The notes: generated by a model not told the origin, from the sequence alone. Shown: positions 8,177 to 18,246, counted from the stretch's first letter. The stretch: 23,186 bases of DNA from Priapulus caudatus (GCF_000485595.1 NW_014577243.1:311817-335002), one strand, 5' to 3'. Numbers and translations: made by a program.

Positions 8177-9191
8177 CTAGTTGTGAGTGCGGGAAAACGG
8201 CAATGAGGCAGCAGTCGAGTCGGTTTCAGACGTTCGAGCGGTGTCGACTGATCAGCGATGCTTGGTCGGACTAGATCTCTCGTCTGTTGTGTTGGCCCGG
8301 TGTGTGTAGTATGCGCGCGTGCATAGGTACGCGCGGATGCTATAGTTCCTCAGGTGCGGCTTTCGTCTTACTTCTGGGAAACGGATTTGTGGTAGGGGAA
8401 AGCACATGCACTGGGTACACTCGATCGCTCACTATATAAAACATCACAATCGATGTACGATCGAGGAGTATTCCTTTGGGTTAATCGCGTTACTTAGGCG
8501 GGTTTCTACGCTTGTCCTTCGAGCAAGCACCGCCAGCAGCTAACGTGATGCACGATCAGTGCGCTATAGGATTGGTGACAGGTCAAATTAAGCGTCTGCA
8601 AGGAAATCATTCAGACGGCGTCATTTCATGGCGGCGTGCAAGAATTGTCAACGGTGATGGGCATTGGCGCTGCTGCTCCCGACTATTGCACACTGCGAGG
8701 TAGCCCCTCCTGCGCGTAGGAATATCTACCCGCACACCTCTACAGCCTACTAAAGATTCGCTTATGTCGTTATGTTATGCTGTATACTATGCGAAAAAAA
8801 TCACCAGACCGCTCCTATGTTTTGCGGGCCTACCACGCAACCGTAGATAATTTCCATTGGCCTATTTCCTGGCGTACTTCCGATAGCTTGCGATAGCTAT
8901 AGCTGTGCTTTGCTTTCGTGTGGTCTTGTATCAGAATCACCAAAGCAATTTTCAATGCAATCCTATATATATGACGTGCATATGCGGGGTAATACATAGT
9001 GTTCTATGCGTAAAGTAAAACATTCCGTTATTGCCATTAGGAACTGCTTTAGATAGACTATTATGTAGGTAAAATTATGCTGCAGTAATCGTTACAAAGG
9101 CCAAATTACAACGGCTGTTTAAATGCAGTAAGTGATGATAGAAATGGCACCAGTCTGTGCTTGCAAGTGCGTTCGAGCTGGTATGCATGCA
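8177..9191. other. 5' flank of the minus-strand gene and non-coding DNA
   Basis: No recognised gene. The part nearest the gene (8177-8330) is GC-richer and would hold its minus-strand promoter, but no clear element is seen. A 63-codon plus-strand frame at 8512-8703 is unrecognised. Confidence 0.3.
8420..8465 (+). promoter_or_regulatory. TATA box framed by an 8-bp inverted repeat
   Basis: TATATAAAA at 8433-8441 lies between CTCGATCG (8420-8427) and its exact reverse complement CGATCGAG (8458-8465). The arrangement could be a core promoter with a dyad binding site. No convincing coding exon follows on the plus strand, and the region could also serve the minus-strand gene, since TATATAG can be read on that strand. 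Confidence 0.25.
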
Positions 9192-9399
9192 CAGGAATAA
9201 CAATGTCCACTAACCATTAACCTTTGTCTAATTTACTATATTTATTACCGTCTCGCAAAAGCACGCACGCAATCAACAACAACCAAATTTTGAACAGGAA
9301 TAACAATGCACTATAGCCATTACCTTTTTCTAATTTACTATTTTTGTTACCGTTTCGCAAAACCACGCACGCAATCAACGCCAACCAAATTTACAACAG
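9192..9399. repeat. Two-copy ~103-bp tandem duplication
   Basis: CAGGAATAACAATG starts the units at 9192 and 9295. Both contain CTAATTTACTAT, TTACCGT(C/T)TCGCAAAA, CACGCACGCAATCAAC and CCAAATTT in the same order, at roughly 85% identity by eye. Confidence 0.85.
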
Positions 9400-9794
9400 C
9401 TATAAACCATAATAGCATAATAACAGCTACAATCCTACATAGCAGAACGCTACTCCGATGGCGGATAATACTAGTAAAAGTAATACGTATAGGAAAGTCG
9501 TGCAGTCTAAAAATATGCACGGGCCGCAGTACACGCGCGATTACATCCGGTGTTGCCGGTGTCCGATGCTTTCCAAACGTTGTGTCGCTACATTATGGTG
9601 ACCCAAATGTCGCAACAAGTTATGTAAAAACGCATATTGATGTAAAAATGTCCCCGATAGAAGCGAATCAAACCGACCCTAACCCTAACCCATTTCCGCT
9701 AAATTATGCCGGTTTTCACGCTCTGCACTGCAGGTCGAATGCACGTAGAAGGCTTGAGCAGCATATAAACAGAAATAGCTTAGCCTATGCATAA
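9306..9794 (+). CDS. Unassigned 162-codon ORF
   Basis: This is the longest open frame between the gene at 7.4-8.2 kb and the nuclease element. It starts inside the second unit of the tandem duplication, with a hydrophobic first 15 residues (around YLFLIYYFCYRF). It goes on through a basic middle and ends with a Pro/Asn-rich part where CCCTAA-like repeats are translated, then an Arg-rich tail. No domain is recognised and there is no promoter or splice support. Its start lying in a repeat and the lack of any motif argue that it may be chance. Confidence 0.15.
   Translation: MHYSHYLFLIYYFCYRFAKPRTQSTPTKFTTAINHNSIITATILHSRTLLRWRIILVKVIRIGKSCSLKICTGRSTRAITSGVAGVRCFPNVVSLHYGDPNVATSYVKTHIDVKMSPIEANQTDPNPNPFPLNYAGFHALHCRSNARRRLEQHINRNSLAYA
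9676..9691. repeat. Short telomere-like CCCTAA motif
   Basis: ACCCTAACCCTAACCC is two and a half units of the metazoan telomere repeat. At this length it may be chance. Confidence 0.35.
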
Positions 9795-9799
9795 TGTTG

Positions 9800-11154
9800 C
9801 GCACAGATACCCTTCAATATTGCATGGAATCAATGACGGCGTTTGATGGCATGTGCTTTTAGAACTGTCGTTATTTACACTGTTACAGTAATAGGCTGCT
9901 CGCCTAACTCGTTACCTCGCTCCCTGCCTCAATCTCTCCCGTTCCCTTTCCCTCTCTCGTTCTATCTGCCTCTGGCACTCTCTCCCATCCTACGCGACCG
10001 ACTGATCTCAGCCCTCGCTGTCTTCCCTTCGCATCCTCACGTCGCTCTATTACTCGCGCAGTTTCATGCAGCTATATATGATTATTGATCGTCATCTTAT
10101 TACATGAACAGGTGCAAGTTGCATTACCAAACAGCTAGACATCCTTGCCGTACACGCATTTGAGCTTTTATTGCTCATCCATAGGCTAGGCTTCGCCCTA
10201 CCCTACTCCACTCTACTCTGCTGTACGGCTTCCTAACTCATCTGCTACCTATCAACGCTCGTTATATAGGGGGACTCATTCGTCGGATTTGTTTTTGTAG
10301 AACATAAATGCAAGCGTGGATTCATCCCGTACAGTGACTGCTCCGGGGATGAAATACTCGATGTTCTATTATCGCCAAACACGTAAGCACGCTAGCACGG
10401 CTTCAAAGTGCCCACTCCACGCACGAATGCGCTTTCTCTCCTGCATTCTAGAAAACGTGCCCAAATGTGACAGTGGGGGAAGGTACAAGAAAGAAAATAC
10501 AACGGGGCCACGTGACACGGGTGCGATCACGCACACCGGCGTCCCGAGAGCGAAATTTTGACATCTGAACTCTGAAGGTGGCCCTAAACACCCTAAGTAC
10601 TCGTGTATTAGTAACGGCAACTCCCGACTTTAACCAGACCAACCCCATGCATGCTAATGTAGAGTAGAGATTAGTAGAGCTTCATCACACCAAAAGACAG
10701 GGGAATCCTTTAGATTACGATTAAAGCAGCAAATTTTGCATACATTTGCGTTAACAGGTTTCTAATAAAAAGAAGAGGTGAACACCAACGAAACGGAGCT
10801 TTTTTATGAGACCGTCGTGAAATTCTACATTTCTTAATCTTTGCTCACATTTCCACTTCTAGATTTTTTAGTAGTTTTAAATGTTCTACCAATGTTTTTG
10901 GACACTAGGAATCGATTCGGATAAAATTACCATTTCCTGTTATTAGATAATTACGGCCATTTATATATTTAAAAAAAACCATCACATAAATACGAAAGAC
11001 CGAAATACAAATTCCCCGGACCAGCTTATCTGGATATACACAAAATAGTCGCTAAGAGATCGCCAATATCTCTAAAAAATGGTAGTAGTGACTGGCAGTG
11101 CTAAGGCACTAATAACAAACTCTTCAGCGACTCATTCTAATAGAAGTAAGTGCA
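9800..11154. other. Non-coding region with a pyrimidine-rich tract
   Basis: A CT-rich tract runs from about 9903 to 9985. Frames open at 9843-10088 and 10316-10561 are short, compositionally driven and unrecognised. The rest (10600-11150) is AT-rich without visible genes. Confidence 0.3.
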
Positions 11155-11364
11155 TTATTTGTGAGATGGATAAGGAAAAGCAATGTGACACATTCCTTCG
11201 TCGATTAGATCAACTAGGTCACAGTCAGGGACTAAGAAGGCTTGTAATAAGGTGACCCGTTTTCGCAGTGTCGCAGATTTCCCATATCTGCCTGTAATGG
11301 GCCAGGCATGGTTTTCATGGCCATAGGACAGTCCGACACAATAACATTTTCGCTGCACAACTGG
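11155..11364 (-). CDS. Weak terminal-exon candidate
   Basis: On the minus strand an acceptor-like GTTGTGCAG is followed by an open phase-0 frame ending at a TAA at 11155. It reads around RKCYCVGLSYGHENHAWPI and ends around DLVDLIDEGMCHIAF. The frame stays open upstream to 11436, where a hydrophobic stretch occurs. Phase 0 would match the exit of the exon at 12742-12894, so it could be the last exon of that gene. No family is recognised and the acceptor is mediocre. Confidence 0.2.
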   Translation of the reverse strand, partial: PVVQRKCYCVGLSYGHENHAWPITGRYGKSATLRKRVTLLQAFLVPDCDLVDLIDEGMCHIAFPYPSHK

Positions 11365-11733
11365 CACTAAATGTACAATTAAGAGGATAAGTAAAGAACC
11401 ATTCGTCTTTAGTGACGCTGCCTTATGTGCTGGCATCTGCTGTATACCTTCGCGATCATGGTAGTAAACATTGCATGATTGTTTTCTCCGTATTGTTTGT
11501 CAGTGGTTTCCTAAACCAGTAAAGTAAATCCCGCACAAATGTGTCATATTATGCCTGTCAGATTGGCTGTACCCTTTGCAGGGTCTGAAGTAGTTCTCGC
11601 AAGATCTTTCCATAATCAAGGAATGCGATGACTGTGTCATGTATGTGTATGTGTATGAGTATGAAGAGTTCCTTTCTACTAAATCGAAATAATAAAATAC
11701 CGTCGTACAGATAAACTTCTAACCTGATAGGCT
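11365..11733. other. Non-coding, AT-rich
   Basis: No gene or repeat was recognised apart from a short TATGTGTATG-type low-complexity stretch near 11640. Confidence 0.3.
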
Positions 11734-11738
11734 ACTTT

Positions 11739-12021
11739 CAGGGCCGTAGCCTGCGGGGGGGAGGGGGGGCAGCTGCCCCCTAGATTTTGGAGCAAAATTA
11801 AAAAAATACATTGTTCTACTAAAAGAGAATTGTCGTAGTCAGAATGAAGGCTGTACATGTATTCAAAAGTGCCTCAAATACCATCTCCTGCAATCTACAT
11901 TTTCAAAATTTTCTCTGGGAGGACCCCCAGACCCCCACCTGTTTCTCACCCCCTTCTTGAAATCCTGGATCGGCCACTGCCCCACCCCCCCGCCTAGGAA
12001 TTTGGTCCGCCTACGGCTCTG
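11739..12021. mobile_element. 283-bp MITE with TIRs and target duplication
   Basis: The element starts CAGGGCCGTAGCC and ends with the inverted match GGCnnACGGCTCTG-like (CTACGGCTCTG at 12011-12021). It is flanked by ACTTT on both sides (11734-11738 and 12022-12026), a probable 5-bp target duplication (6 bp if the C at each junction counts). The ends are very G-rich and C-rich respectively, giving longer imperfect pairing, and the middle is AT-rich and non-coding. This is a non-autonomous DNA transposon; the superfamily was not assigned, and an 8-bp hAT-type duplication is not present. Confidence 0.7.
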
Positions 12022-12410
12022 ACTTTCTAGGCACAAATTTGGAATAGACGATATGATTTTGCATGATCAGATGTATTGGAATGTATATAAACACACAACA
12101 TAACACATAATTTTCCTTCAGTCTTTGATGGGAAAGGAGATATAGTGCAACTCTTCTATTGCGTGCTAAAATTTAAACCGGAAGCTTATACTCCCATATC
12201 AGTTTCATATAGATTCTATGCCCCACTCAACAAAGTCATGAAGATTATGAGTACTTACTGTATGAAAAATGTTTTGAACTGATCACTGCTTTTAAAAGTT
12301 AACAGATGAGAAGATAATAATTAACAGATGCTCATCCTGTTCACTGTTGTTGAAGATGTGTATTATGACCTCGATATATCCTAGATAATAAGACCTTATG
12401 TACAAATATG
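12022..12410. other. Non-coding
   Basis: AT-rich sequence without recognised features, probably intronic or intergenic. Confidence 0.3.
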
Positions 12411-12458
12411 AAAGACTGAGAGAAAGAGCGAAAGAGACAGAAAGAGAGAGAGAGAGAG

Positions 12459-12493
<35 letters not shown>

Positions 12494-12494
12494 T
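12411..12494. repeat. (GA)n microsatellite
   Basis: An imperfect GAAAGA region passes into pure GA runs interrupted by an A9 tract. A minus-strand Ser/Leu-rich frame through it (12292-12498) is an artefact. Confidence 0.95.
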
Positions 12495-12741
12495 TCATTC
12501 AGTCATAAGACAACTCTATATTCCCTCCTCATTCTGAAACTGGTGTGTAGGCGTTGATCTCAGCAAATGCTCTTGCCTTGCGTGAGTACTGTACTGAGGA
12601 GTTACATGCTGAGTAGTATTTTGTTTGCACCTGTAAAGAATAAAAATTCTCTCTCAGGCAAATCGTAACATGCACTGACACTATAATTACTTACTTATAT
12701 ACTGCACACTATGATGAATATTGCACAATACAATTCTTTAC

Positions 12742-12894
12742 CCGTTGTAGTAATCTCATGGCATCTTTGTATTCCTTTGAGGATGGGTGCTTGTCCATAA
12801 TGCTATCTAAATTCATATCCTGTGATGGTGCAAATGTTTGTGTTGCCAGAACTTCTTGTGTCCTCTCAAACTTGTTGACCAGGTCGCCAGGACA
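12742..12894 (-). CDS. Internal exon, 51 codons, phase 0-0, unknown gene
   Basis: On the minus strand a good acceptor (CCAACTTTCAG) at 12895 precedes a frame open for exactly 51 codons up to a GTAAAG donor at 12741. The peptide starts CPGDLVNKFERTQEVL, contains MNLDSIMDKHPSSKEY and ends RLLQR. It looks like a real charged, helical protein segment, unlike the surrounding low-complexity frames. The exon length is a multiple of three with both ends in phase 0, so it could be skipped without a frameshift. It lies downstream, in transcription order, of the other minus-strand exon candidates at 15.8-19.0 kb, and its phase suits them. No family was recognised. Confidence 0.5.
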
Positions 12895-13076
12895 CTGAAA
12901 GTTGGTAAACATAGCATTACTCAGGTTAAGCATAAAGTTGATAAACCTCGCAGCTAAATGCATATATATACCTACTGTGAGCTTGCATATGTTGCAAAAA
13001 TTCACTACAACTCATTTGTATTGCTATGCCTTCATAACATTTCTTCTCAAAATCTAAACGAAATTACTTCTCTTAT

Positions 13077-13350
13077 GGCCCCGTCACACATACGCGATGC
13101 ACGGCCCGCCCATTAATGAAAGTGTCAATGACACTGTAGCTCACCACAAAAAAGGACACACCCGAAATTGACTGCAGTAGGCGCGGAGACGAGTGGCAGG
13201 CTGGTTTGCAGGTCGCTCGGGACAGACAACCAACTCACGACGTGAAGCAGTTATGAAAGACTTGGGGCAGTCTGTGTCATATGACCGCAGATAATAGATT
13301 TATACGAACAAACACAAAAATACATCACAGGCAACTTGGTGTGACGGGGG
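13077..13350. mobile_element. Possible MITE with GGCCCCGTCACAC ends
   Basis: GGCCCCGTCACACA at 13077-13090 faces TTGGTGTGACGGGGG at 13336-13350, an inverted pair of about 12 bp. The interior is GC-richer than its surroundings. Target duplications are not clear and the right end could lie further on. A minus-strand frame through it (13251-13526) is considered spurious. Confidence 0.35.
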
Positions 13351-13851
13351 TAAGATGCGTGCCTGATATCGCTTTGTAGCGGGGATGGCGGCGCTGTGGC
13401 GCACAACAATAAGAGTACAAGCGTTGATCCTGGCGTTGCTGACACATATCTGTTTCTCGAAACTCGTTCTACAGTCCCTACATGTACGGGACGAGTGTTG
13501 CTACGGTCGAGAATAAGAAATACCAATGTTGGGCATTAAAGATATTTCATGGAAATCTTTAAACGAACCAGACGAGTGTGACAACCTCACAAGACTGTTT
13601 GTGTTTATATAATAGTGCTATAATTGCCACACCTACCTAATTTTGCAATTCTTTTTTTGTAAATAATCAAAAACCTGCTAAGCCATTATTCATTCACCAC
13701 ATCCCCAAATGAGGCAAAATCCGTTGAATCCTGAACTGACTAATTGCGAAATTCCGCATTTTTGCCAAAAATAAACATTGGTGTGCGATAATACGACTCG
13801 ACTGGCGTGTATCAAAATAGGACGCTTCATATGGGAGCAGTAAGGCAGTAA
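13351..13851. other. Non-coding
   Basis: GC-rich at first, then AT-rich. No gene was recognised. Confidence 0.3.
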
Positions 13852-14043
13852 CAACTACAGCCGCAAATTTCAAAGCTGTTCCAAGACAAGTTGCGTCTCC
13901 GAGGTGAGTATCGTTGGACCCACGAAAAGACGAACAAAATGGTTGACGACCAGAAGCCGGGGGACCCGACGTACGAGCGCGGGACCGCGCCGACCCATTG
14001 CAATCAGCTCAAAGGTGCCTTGACCGATGTCAAGGAGAGCTAA
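13852..14043 (+). CDS. Exon-like 63-codon open frame ending in a stop
   Basis: The frame is open from a TAA at 13849 to a TAA at 14041. From about 13867 it reads as a strongly charged, plausible protein C-terminus (around KLFQDKLRLRGEYRWTHEKT, ending CNQLKGALTDVKES). The first ATG is at 13939, which would give a 34-residue product. An acceptor-like CTACAG directly precedes 13861. A GAG|GTGAGTATC donor-like site occurs inside it at about 13902 and would compete. Codon texture and GC content differ from the AT-rich flanks. It could be a terminal exon, a retrocopy or an element fragment. No family was recognised. Confidence 0.25.
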   Translation, partial: QLQPQISKLFQDKLRLRGEYRWTHEKTNKMVDDQKPGDPTYERGTAPTHCNQLKGALTDVKES

Positions 14044-14429
14044 AGAAAACTGCTACTCAAAAAAAAATTTGGTGGAACAATAAAGCATCAAGTGGGAAGT
14101 CGTTGTGCGCCGAGACGACTTGTTGTCGACAATTTGGGACCCGTGGAAGGCTAGCGAGTTGACAACGAAATCACAAGGCCTGATTGCTAGCGCGCTGGCG
14201 CCGGTAATAAGGGGCACCAAATAACACGAGCGTATAGCAGGTGCACACCTGTTAAAAAATGGCGCAAACGGGAAAAAAAAAATGCACGTGCCGCCGCATG
14301 CACCGCGCATTCCACCCGCACACAGGGCCAGCAAAACGATCAAGGTCAGCGAAACCAAAACAGGTCAGGGGATATCTGGTGTTGTGGTGAGGCGGGCAGG
14401 CCGCTGCCGCTCACGCGCCATTAGGGTCA

Positions 14430-14730
14430 CAGTTGCGAGTGATAACTTGTCCGCAGACACAGGGCAAGATGTGCGCGCAGAGTGAGGGCAATTAAGCTTC
14501 AAGGCGCAGGGTCAGGGGGCCTCTCTGTAGGTTGTATTACTCTTGGTGATCCTCGGACGCCATTCTGGTTAGCAGCGTCGTCAGAATCATCTTTTTCGGG
14601 GGGCCATGCCCACATGACAGTCTTGAAAGCTGCCTGTGCTCGTTACGAAGTTCAACAAGTAGCTGGTCATAGCAGGCCAAACTGGTCGTTCACTCCTACC
14701 GATCTACGGTTGTACCCAGAACCCCGGCGT
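14430..14730 (-). pseudogene. PIF/Harbinger-type transposase relic
   Basis: Read on the minus strand, fragments typical of Harbinger-family nuclease N-termini occur in order but in different frames: GFWVQP followed by a stop (about 14708-14725), DQFGL (about 14680), YDQLLVELRNEH (14636-14671), FKTVM..PPEK (about 14600-14630), then SNTTYRE (about 14519-14540), and an LKL..TLR-like and TSYHSQL stretch (about 14430-14500). The FWV-P..R...G.Y..L..EL...D...F...M.P motif and the K.(D/N)TT.RE...P.LKLA.TLR.LATG.SY sequence are known for this family. At least four frame changes and an early stop make it dead. The DDE catalytic core lies downstream in the family and was not found. Terminal repeats were not identified. 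Confidence 0.45.
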
Positions 14731-15816
14731 TGACGCGCTCTTCTCTTTCTCCTTTGCTGCCTGATGACAGGACTTGGTGAAGTGCAGTTCCATGAGGTTT
14801 CTGCTTGATGTTGAGTATTGTAGTTGCAGCCTGTCGGGATCCTTGCCATCTTCCTGAGGTGGTGTCTTGCGTACCGACAGCGATCAGCAGGAACTCTGTC
14901 ATCAGCCCATGAGGGGTTCGAGAGATGAAGTGACTGATGAGGAGGTGGGGCGGGACCGCGTTTATATACCATGGCTACACGCTAAGCACATGCTAGAAGA
15001 TACGCTGGGGCCGCTACAGACCGCGCACGCTCGTTCAGCAGCTCGTGCAGTCACGCCCATGATTCGGCTGGCCATGTTCGGCTGAACATGCGTTAGAAGC
15101 ACGCTAGGGTGTGCGCTAGTGGCGCTGTACACCCTCAGCCGACGAAACATACCAAGCGAATAGCCCGCAGCGTGTGCTTCGGCGTGTGTCGTGGCGTTGG
15201 TCCCAGAGCGCTGCTGTGCGGTCCTGGCGTGCCTTCTGGGGCGTGTACATTCATCGCGTCGAGGCTCTGCGCGACCATTTTTGTGCATGCATCAAAAATC
15301 ACCGGACGCAAAGCCACAAGCGAATGACAATAAATGGCATAGCGTTGGTGCCAGCGCGCGTCCGACGAACGAGTAAGAATGCTTGACGCGAACACGCCCA
15401 CACGAAAAACAACGGCACTGGCCAAAATTGGCTAATTATTTCCAAGCGTCGTGTATGTTCTGACTGGGGCCATTACGAACGTATAGGAAACAAACAGTAA
15501 ATGTTTACACTCAGGACAACAGCGAAGGCGATCGGTGCCCGACGCCTCAAATTAACAGTTCTCTTCTCATCCGATAAAAAAAGCCACACCTTATACATTC
15601 ATTATTTCGATGTTGTATCTCATACAAAGATGTGAAATTTGTTTAAAATGCATATCGGGGTTATCTAGTATCTAGGCTTATGCAGCCAAAAGAACAATGA
15701 TATGTGTTTCCGTTGCGGCAGAATATAGCAACTACAACAAAAGTGTACGCGCTAACTAGGGCTACAACTGCTAGCATGTGACTAACAAAAAGCCAGGCGT
15801 CCGGCACCCGCGATTT
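14731..15816. other. GC-richer region, possibly further transposon sequence
   Basis: Open frames occur on both strands here (for example minus 14696-14902 and 15135-15425), none recognised. The first 250 bp may be the decayed upstream part of the Harbinger-like gene. After about 15420 the sequence is AT-rich and empty. Confidence 0.25.
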
Positions 15817-15981
15817 TCAAAATAAGTTTAACTTCAGGAGCACATCTCCTGGGGCTCCAATGAGAAACATTTCAATGATGTTTGCACCAGCATGCAGTAA
15901 CTGGCTCACAGTAGGTCCTATATATAGGCTTTTTGTTGTGAGGTTTATCCATTTCAAAGAGACAATGTCACTCAGCATGGT
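15817..15981 (-). CDS. Exon candidate of the minus-strand gene, 3' end uncertain
   Basis: A pyrimidine-containing acceptor (GTATCTGCATAAG) at 15982 opens a phase-0 frame reading TMLSDIVSLKWINLTTKSLY and running to a TGA at 15817. Another acceptor at 16015 (GGTAG|TGG) would add 11 codons in the same frame. A donor-like ACT|GTGAGC in phase 0 at about 15914 could end the exon early and join it to the phase-0 exon at 12894; if not used, this is a terminal exon. The peptide has a hydrophobic second half but no recognised domain. The upstream exon at 16841 exits in phase 0, which matches. Confidence 0.35.
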   Translation of the reverse strand, partial: TMLSDIVSLKWINLTTKSLYIGPTVSQLLHAGANIIEMFLIGAPGDVLLKLNLF

Positions 15982-16089
15982 CTTATGCAGATACGCAACA
16001 GCAGGCAACGTCCACTACCTAGCTGATCATCGCCTATGCATACCTTGGCAAAATTAAGATAGCTGTATATATAATGCTGCATAGCGGTT

Positions 16090-16808
16090 TCTATGTCCCC
16101 CAGGGTACTGGCCGGAACGTACCCTGCGGTACTCGTCCGGTATAACGCCGGAACGTACCCTAAGTAACTATCTAAATATGGCCGCGACGCAGTACGCTCG
16201 CCTACTCCGAACCGTACCCCTGCACTTTCAGGCACCGTGTCGTGAATACATTCCCGCTTGTCGGCAGGAAATGCGCCGCATTATGCTCCCGTTCCGTTCC
16301 CGCAAAATATTTGTAACCCTGTCCGTTAATTACCCTGTTACGTTTCACCTCCCGTCTAGTCTAGTGTCTCCTGTCTAGTGTCAGCAAGTCTATACGTTTT
16401 CAACCCATCAAGATAATCATACAAATTTTCCTGTTCCACCACAACACTTGGAGCCATCTTTCAAAAATCTCGCGCGAAAATGCGCAAAAATGTCATAAAC
16501 ATTGCGAAAGGAAAACACATTCCCGATCATCGCGATATTTGCAAAAGGATTGCGCGCATCAGTGTATATAGGTTGAAATTTCTTGGTTTCACAGTTTCAT
16601 ACTCCAATCCAACTTTATAAAGATATCATACAGGTCTGTATGTATATTTTAAATTTTGCGACATCAGTAGTGGGCGGAACAGGGACAGTCAGGGTACGGT
16701 AGGGAGTAAGCGAGGTACGGTCCGGCATATCAGATAGTTACCAGGGTACGTTCCGGTATACCGGACCGTAACCAGGGTACGTTCCGGCAGTACCCTGGGG
16801 GACATAGA
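16090..16808. mobile_element. ~719-bp inverted-repeat element with CCGGAACGTACCCT subrepeats
   Basis: The left end TCTATGTCCCCCAGGGTACT at 16090 pairs with the exact inverted match at the right end (to 16808). Pairing continues imperfectly for over 100 bp. Each terminal repeat contains two copies of CCGGAACGTACCCT (left about 16112 and 16151; right, inverted, about 16743 and 16773). Diverged copies also lie inward (about 16205, 16692 and 16720). The centre is non-coding and AT-rich. This is a non-autonomous element with clustered subterminal motifs. A clear target duplication was not found. It fills most of the interval between two candidate exons of the minus-strand gene. Confidence 0.75.
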
Positions 16809-16840
16809 CCCTATCAGCGTTATTAATAATGCTAGCTAAC

Positions 16841-16941
16841 CTGCTGTTGATGATAAGATGGCTGCCTTGGCTGATGACTGCAGGTCACATGGGGATGATC
16901 AGGAGCATAGTTGAATGTCATTATCTCAGTAATCTCAGTAC
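16841..16941 (-). CDS. Internal exon candidate, 101 bp, phase 1-0
   Basis: The acceptor is very good (a long pyrimidine run ending ACACCGCAG). The exon enters with two bases and then 33 open codons, reading TEITEIMTFNYAPDHPHV and ending PRQPSYHQQQ, to a CAG|GTTAGC donor at 16840. Phase 1 entry matches the phase 1 exit of the exon at 18320-18422, and phase 0 exit matches the exon starting at 15981. The Pro/Gln/His-rich second half suggests a linker. The gene is unrecognised. Confidence 0.5.
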
Positions 16942-18178
16942 CTGCGGTGTAAAAGAAGAAACCAGCAATCAGCAACGTAATTTTGTACTAAACCGGTCGG
17001 GTTAAGTGCACAGCTGAATAGTGGTAATTACCACGATGTACATTGTGGCCACACATTGAAGTATTACTGACAGCACTAACTGAGATGGGACCTATTAATT
17101 CATGTAAAGCATGTACTGTACATTGCAAAAAAACAGGACATATGCAGGGTGCTATGGCACCTCGAAAATCTGAGCTGCAGAATGCATATCATACAAGAAA
17201 TATTTAAACAGCCTACAGATTTCAAAATTTTACTTCTAAAATTTTAACTGCAATTGTAGATTTTTACATCCACATAGGTATAAGCAAAGAGGTATAGGCT
17301 CTTTGGTATAAGTGTTTGTACTGCCCCCACAACATTTCAATTGGATAATGATGAAATGCAGTTCATTTTACCATTTTTATTCACATGATGTACACAAACT
17401 TTGATACACACGACAGAATTGATATATTTTTAAGAATAGATAGATATATGCAGCGAGAGAAAGAGAGACAAAAGATATGATAGTCTATACACAAAGGTTT
17501 TGGATGTGATCGACGTCACGAGTCATGTGAAAATTCGGCTCAGCATATTGGCCTGATGCTAGTTCGAGGAGTGGTGTCATGGCGTCTGGTGACTTCAGCT
17601 ATTGCATGGACACTAAGAGCTATCCAGTTAGTATATAGAGATCAGTGGTCTTGATATTTATTGTTAGTCTATGATATAATAAATAGAGGCCGCCTCATAT
17701 GACAAATTAGGATGCCGCAGCGCCACCATATTGCAAAATTAATTTTTGGCACACATACTGCTGAGTGCTAATAAAAAATACACCATTATTGTTCAAAATA
17801 ATGACCTGCTGTGCATTTGGGCGCTCAAAACTATTTGAGTTGTAAAAGTTGTTATTTATTATGCGCCATAGAACTACAATCTGCTATGAGCATGAGAAAA
17901 GTAAATATACTATCCGTACCGAATAACGAGTTTTACAGTATGCATTACAGATTGAGCAAAAACATATTGACATTAAATGCAAATGCATCCAAATAGATTT
18001 TTATGTTAAATTTTTTGCATGACTTTAGTTGAGAAATAACAAGCATCTATAGCAAAAGTATCATATCAAAGCAAAAGTATTAATTTAATACGTAGTAGAT
18101 ATTAAAATGATTAGGCTCAGGGCAGGGGTTTGGGTAATTTTTAGTTATATGCTTTCTACGCATTCTTCTTACACTTAC
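16942..18178. other. Probable intron, AT-rich
   Basis: No repeats or coding stretches were recognised, apart from a 61-codon plus-strand frame at 17811-17996 with no support. If the exon chain is real, this is an intron of the minus-strand gene. Confidence 0.35.
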
Positions 18179-18246
18179 CTCCTCCACCAAGCACTTCTTA
18201 TCTCTCTCTTCCCTCCTCCTACTGCAGCTTATGCTTCTATTTTTCT
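18179..18246 (-). CDS. Doubtful alternative exon
   Basis: A strong donor (GAG|GTAAGTG) at 18178 ends an open frame reading around SISCSRRREERDKKCLVEE. An ATGTAG acceptor at 18247 would allow phase 1 entry, matching the exon at 18320. Its phase 0 exit, however, does not fit the next exon at 16941, which would meet a stop. It may be an alternative exon with a different partner, or a cryptic site. Confidence 0.2.

Noticed and set aside
9676-9691. Interstitial telomere evidence
   Set aside because: Only two and a half CCCTAA units; too short to claim a telomere fusion or seed.
12292-12498. Ser/Leu-rich minus-strand frame
   Set aside because: It is a translation of the GA microsatellite.
13251-13526. 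91-codon minus-strand frame
   Set aside because: It overlaps the right end of the possible MITE and shows no protein motif.
15074-15091. CATGTTC-GGCT-GAACATG hairpin
   Set aside because: A 7-bp stem alone is expected by chance in 23 kb, and there is no T-run or conserved context.
15135-15425. Overlapping open frames on both strands
   Set aside because: They are mutual shadows in a GC-rich segment, with no recognised motif or splice support.
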